Source of the DNA: Leptospiraceae bacterium | Lineage (GTDB): Bacteria > Spirochaetota > Leptospiria > Leptospirales > Leptospiraceae | Length of the DNA: 64,000 bases | Assembly (NCBI GenBank): GCA_024233875.1 | Contig: JACKPB010000001.1 | Span: 124,001-188,000, forward strand | Reading direction: 5' to 3' | Shown: one piece after another, positions 62,701 to 64,000 of the stretch | Numbering within the stretch: position 1 is the stretch's first letter | Layout of the letters: each line of letters begins with the position of its first letter | Notes under the pieces: generated by a model | The model's input: only the letters and a program-made list of their open reading frames with translations | Told to the model about the DNA's origin: nothing | Databases searched by the model: none | Translations under genes and position numbers: made by a program

Positions 62701-62888
62701 TGCTCGACTTCCATAGGGGAGAGTCCGGGGGATTGGGTGACTGCAGACACCTGGATATTGGTAACATCCGGGACAGCATCTATAGATAGATGTAATGAAT
62801 TGTACAATCCTACAAGACTCAATAGTACTGTCGCAATGATTACAGAGATATTATTCTGAATAGATAGTGATATTATTTTTGAAATCAT
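59691..62888 (-). CDS. Heavy-metal RND efflux pump, CzcA-type
   Basis: 1065-aa RND transporter of the HME class. Twelve membrane helices and two porter domains. HME signatures: SIDAVPDVTNIQV at the start and GALDFGLLVDGSIVMLES in helix 4, whose Asp/Glu residues match the CzcA motif DFGxxxDG. It exports divalent or monovalent metals. No CzcB (membrane fusion) or CzcC (outer membrane) gene is adjacent: upstream is bioF and downstream are the lipoproteins. The C-terminal 35 residues are a Pro/Lys-rich extension (KQKRKPNKDEPIQAPIPHSS) that overlaps the next gene. Start at 62888 gives the family N-terminus. Confidence 0.93.
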   Translation of the reverse strand: MISKIISLSIQNNISVIIATVLLSLVGLYNSLHLSIDAVPDVTNIQVSAVTQSPGLSPMEVEQFITYPVELALNGLPDVEEIRSISRTGVSSVTVIFKDNVDIYFARQLVNERLKLAEAEIPSEYGRPELSPISTGLGDIYEFTLTSDRHSPEELRTYMEWEIYRILKAVPGVIDLNILGGEARQYQVLIDPKRLMTHELTLSKILNKLKESNMNVGGGYIEKGSEQLVIRAAGKFQSISEMEQTAVKTDAEGIPLFLGQIARIKTGPALRFGVCTRDGKGEVVGATVMMLMGKNSRDVVKKVTLKMEEIRANLPAGMKIETFYNRSDFINKTLSTVFINLGEGAFLVFILLIVLLGSVKGAILVALAIPVSMLITTIFMRSLGVVGNLMSLGALDFGLLVDGSIVMLESILTGFISSRHLYDKVNTMNSIEATSEKIIEESCIKVGTAAAFSVGIIMLVYLPLMTLEGVEGRMFRPMAITVAIALAVALLFSLTTFPAAVSIVYKYPVLHHSKYWDTLSKKYSDLLIASMRIRKLIVLLAISCFLFSIVLSMGLGSEFVPRIDEGELAIDVKRLPSTAINHSKKLNLEIEKQLLKIPEVMSAVSRMGRGESAAEPVGSDEGEIMIKLQPKEVWTSASDLEGMMSFIKKKILASVPSSYISISQPIENRVNALLAGSKADVVIKLYGNNLTELKANADKLADLIRPIPGAADLRVQRVLGLPLLEIIPNRHAMARYGVSMDEILTVTQTLRVGANAGKVFEDFKRFDLVIRLDIDPRNLNYIGDIPVSTESGGIVPLDLVAEIKIVEGPAAIYREALQRRIFVEVNVRGRDLVGFVNDAQEITKSYIEGLPRGSKVEWGGQFENFSRAKSRLALVVPIAISIIFGMLMVAFESIYYALGVFIVVPLAVMGGIISLVLRGLPFSIPAGVGFIAVSGIAVLNGVVYASTLKHRLKLGDSPEQGVITAAIESLRPVMTTETVALIGFIPMAISTSSGAEIQRPLATVVIGGIITSTLFSRFLLPITMEKLLILIQKKQKRKPNKDEPIQAPIPHSSPPANPELHDPKD

Positions 62889-62945
62889 TCTCTCTGTACC
62901 CAGTCTTGGATTTTTGGGATATAATTCCAGTAAAAAAAAGAAAAC

Positions 62946-64000
62946 TCAGGATCTGATCGAAAAAAGGCTCAATAATCCGTTGATATCCTCAATTTTTACC
63001 TGTGAATTGATACTGATTCGGAGACGTGGAACTTTTACGGTCGGTGGTCTGATACCCCGGATATCATATCCATTTTTCTGTAAGGATCGGGAGAGTTCCA
63101 TAGTTTCGTGATCAGATGCACAAAGAACGGGTATGATTTGCGAACGGGATTCAAGTGTATCATAGCCTTTTTTTTGAATTTCCTCCCGAAAGTAATTAGA
63201 GAGGTTTACGATTTTAATTCTTTCATCGTTTTTATTTCTTATCAAATCTATAGATTTGTGTAGGGCATGAGCAATTGCGGGAATTGGGGCTGTAGAAAAA
63301 ATAAAAGTTCTTAGTTTATTAATTAAATAATCTTTGAACGGGTGGGAACAGGCTATGAAGGCACCTTCGAGCCCCATACTCTTACCGGCAGTATAGATTC
63401 GAATGTCAATAGAACTTAAGATATTCTTGATATGAGGTTTGGAGTCCGAATTCAGTTCTCCTATTATTTCAGATGTTCCGGCAAGTCCGATACCTTCGAT
63501 TCCGAAAACTCCGAGTGCATGGGCCTCATCTACAATGAGAGTGAAATCGTATTTTTCTTTTAAGTTTAAGATTTCATTGAGGGGTGCAAAATCTCCATCC
63601 ATACTGAATAGGCTTTCTGTAATGACAATTTTTTCTGAATCGTTTCCTGATTCACGGAGCAGGCTTTCCAGGTGATTTGTATCACAGTGTCTGTAGTATC
63701 TCACTTTCCCTTCCGAGAGTCTTGTACCGTCAATGATAGAAGCATGATTCAACCTATCACAAAATATGAGAGAATCTTTCTGTCCGAGCAATTGAATCAG
63801 TCCAAGATTGGCCAGAAATCCATTAGCTAAAAATAAACTGGTTTCAGACCCAACAAAATTTGCCATTTTTTCTTCAAGGGATTCATAGATATCTCTATGA
63901 CCCCGGATCAATCGGGATGCTGTGGAGCCGAGTCCGTAGAGATCTATGCCTTCTTTCATGGCATTTTTTAAATCGGGATCCCGGGAGAGGTTCAGATAGT
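62946..64000 (-). CDS. bioF: 8-amino-7-oxononanoate synthase-like, N-terminus outside window
   Basis: About 351 residues are in the window; the reading frame continues to the right edge (YLNLSRDPDLKNAMKEG), so the true start lies beyond. Alpha-oxoamine synthase family: GLGSTASRLIRG, LFLANGFLANLGLIQLL, DRLNHASIIDG, DEAHALGVFG and PLP lysine in TAGKSMGLEG. BioF joins alanine and pimeloyl-ACP in biotin synthesis; KBL or other AOS enzymes are possible, but SRLIRGHRDIYESLEEKMA fits BioF. 57 bp separate it from the pump gene, with no obvious terminator. Confidence 0.87.
   Translation of the reverse strand, partial: YLNLSRDPDLKNAMKEGIDLYGLGSTASRLIRGHRDIYESLEEKMANFVGSETSLFLANGFLANLGLIQLLGQKDSLIFCDRLNHASIIDGTRLSEGKVRYYRHCDTNHLESLLRESGNDSEKIVITESLFSMDGDFAPLNEILNLKEKYDFTLIVDEAHALGVFGIEGIGLAGTSEIIGELNSDSKPHIKNILSSIDIRIYTAGKSMGLEGAFIACSHPFKDYLINKLRTFIFSTAPIPAIAHALHKSIDLIRNKNDERIKIVNLSNYFREEIQKKGYDTLESRSQIIPVLCASDHETMELSRSLQKNGYDIRGIRPPTVKVPRLRISINSQVKIEDINGLLSLFSIRS

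Overview
The window looks like chromosome of a Leptospira-type spirochaete. Pointers are the moderately low G+C composition, many exported proteins with loose spirochaetal lipoboxes (for example LFNC, LIQC, STDC), 7TM histidine kinases, several SpoIIE/PP2C phosphatases and a birA-coaX pair. The genus is inferred from gene style, not from a database match. No rRNA, CRISPR array or complete insertion sequence was seen. Three tRNA genes lie at 57.3-58.0 kb.

Layout. 0-2.7 kb: an efflux operon on the minus strand (TolC-like lipoprotein, then an AcrB-type RND pump cut by the left edge). 2.7-9.4 kb, minus: a hybrid histidine kinase with an extracytoplasmic NMT1/THI5-like domain and its REC-SpoIIE partner, preceded by a circularly permuted ATP-grasp/alpha-E pair. 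9.57-13.1 kb, plus: an EAL phosphodiesterase and a 7TMR-DISM histidine kinase. 13.4-21.3 kb, plus: a compact operon of CheA-like kinase, CheW, ParA-type ATPase, soluble chemoreceptor, NHL/VWA-like protein and TPR protein. 21.3-24.1 kb: an unknown membrane protein, a cysteine-rich lipoprotein and an outer-membrane-like protein. 24.3-34.0 kb: membrane-anchored beta-galactosidase, sodium/solute symporter, class D beta-lactamase, MarR regulator with DHA2-type MFS pump, and an exported aldose epimerase. 34.5-41.5 kb: tyrosine recombinase, IPT/TIG membrane protein, PBP1C and a PiT-like transporter. 41.6-52.8 kb, minus: aminotransferase, ankyrin lipoprotein, zinc-ribbon membrane protein, RdgB, STAS protein, a 506-aa unknown, CoaX, BirA and a large SpoIIE-TPR sensor phosphatase. 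53.0-55.8 kb: a TVP38-FAD oxidoreductase fusion and a DUF547 protein. 56-64 kb: tRNAs, small proteins, an alpha/beta hydrolase, two Bor-like lipoproteins, a CzcA-type RND pump and a partial BioF.

How the genes may work together. Signalling dominates: two multidomain histidine kinases, the CheA-like module, EAL, and PP2C/STAS partner-switching components. The LacZ, symporter and mutarotase genes could form an extracytoplasmic galactoside-use module.

The least explained signals are four. (1) A roughly 170-bp repeat with terminal inverted repeats and flanking TA occurs at 2696-2864 and 56036-56205; one copy fills almost the whole gap in front of tolC and supplies its Shine-Dalgarno sequence. 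(2) The CheA/CheW/ParA/receptor/NHL-VWA/TPR operon has a degenerate phosphotransfer motif and no CheY, CheB or CheR gene beside it. (3) Two strong palindromes lie in the divergent gap at 9500-9553. (4) There is a putative MarR operator, and a long dyad upstream of it, at 30.8-30.9 kb.
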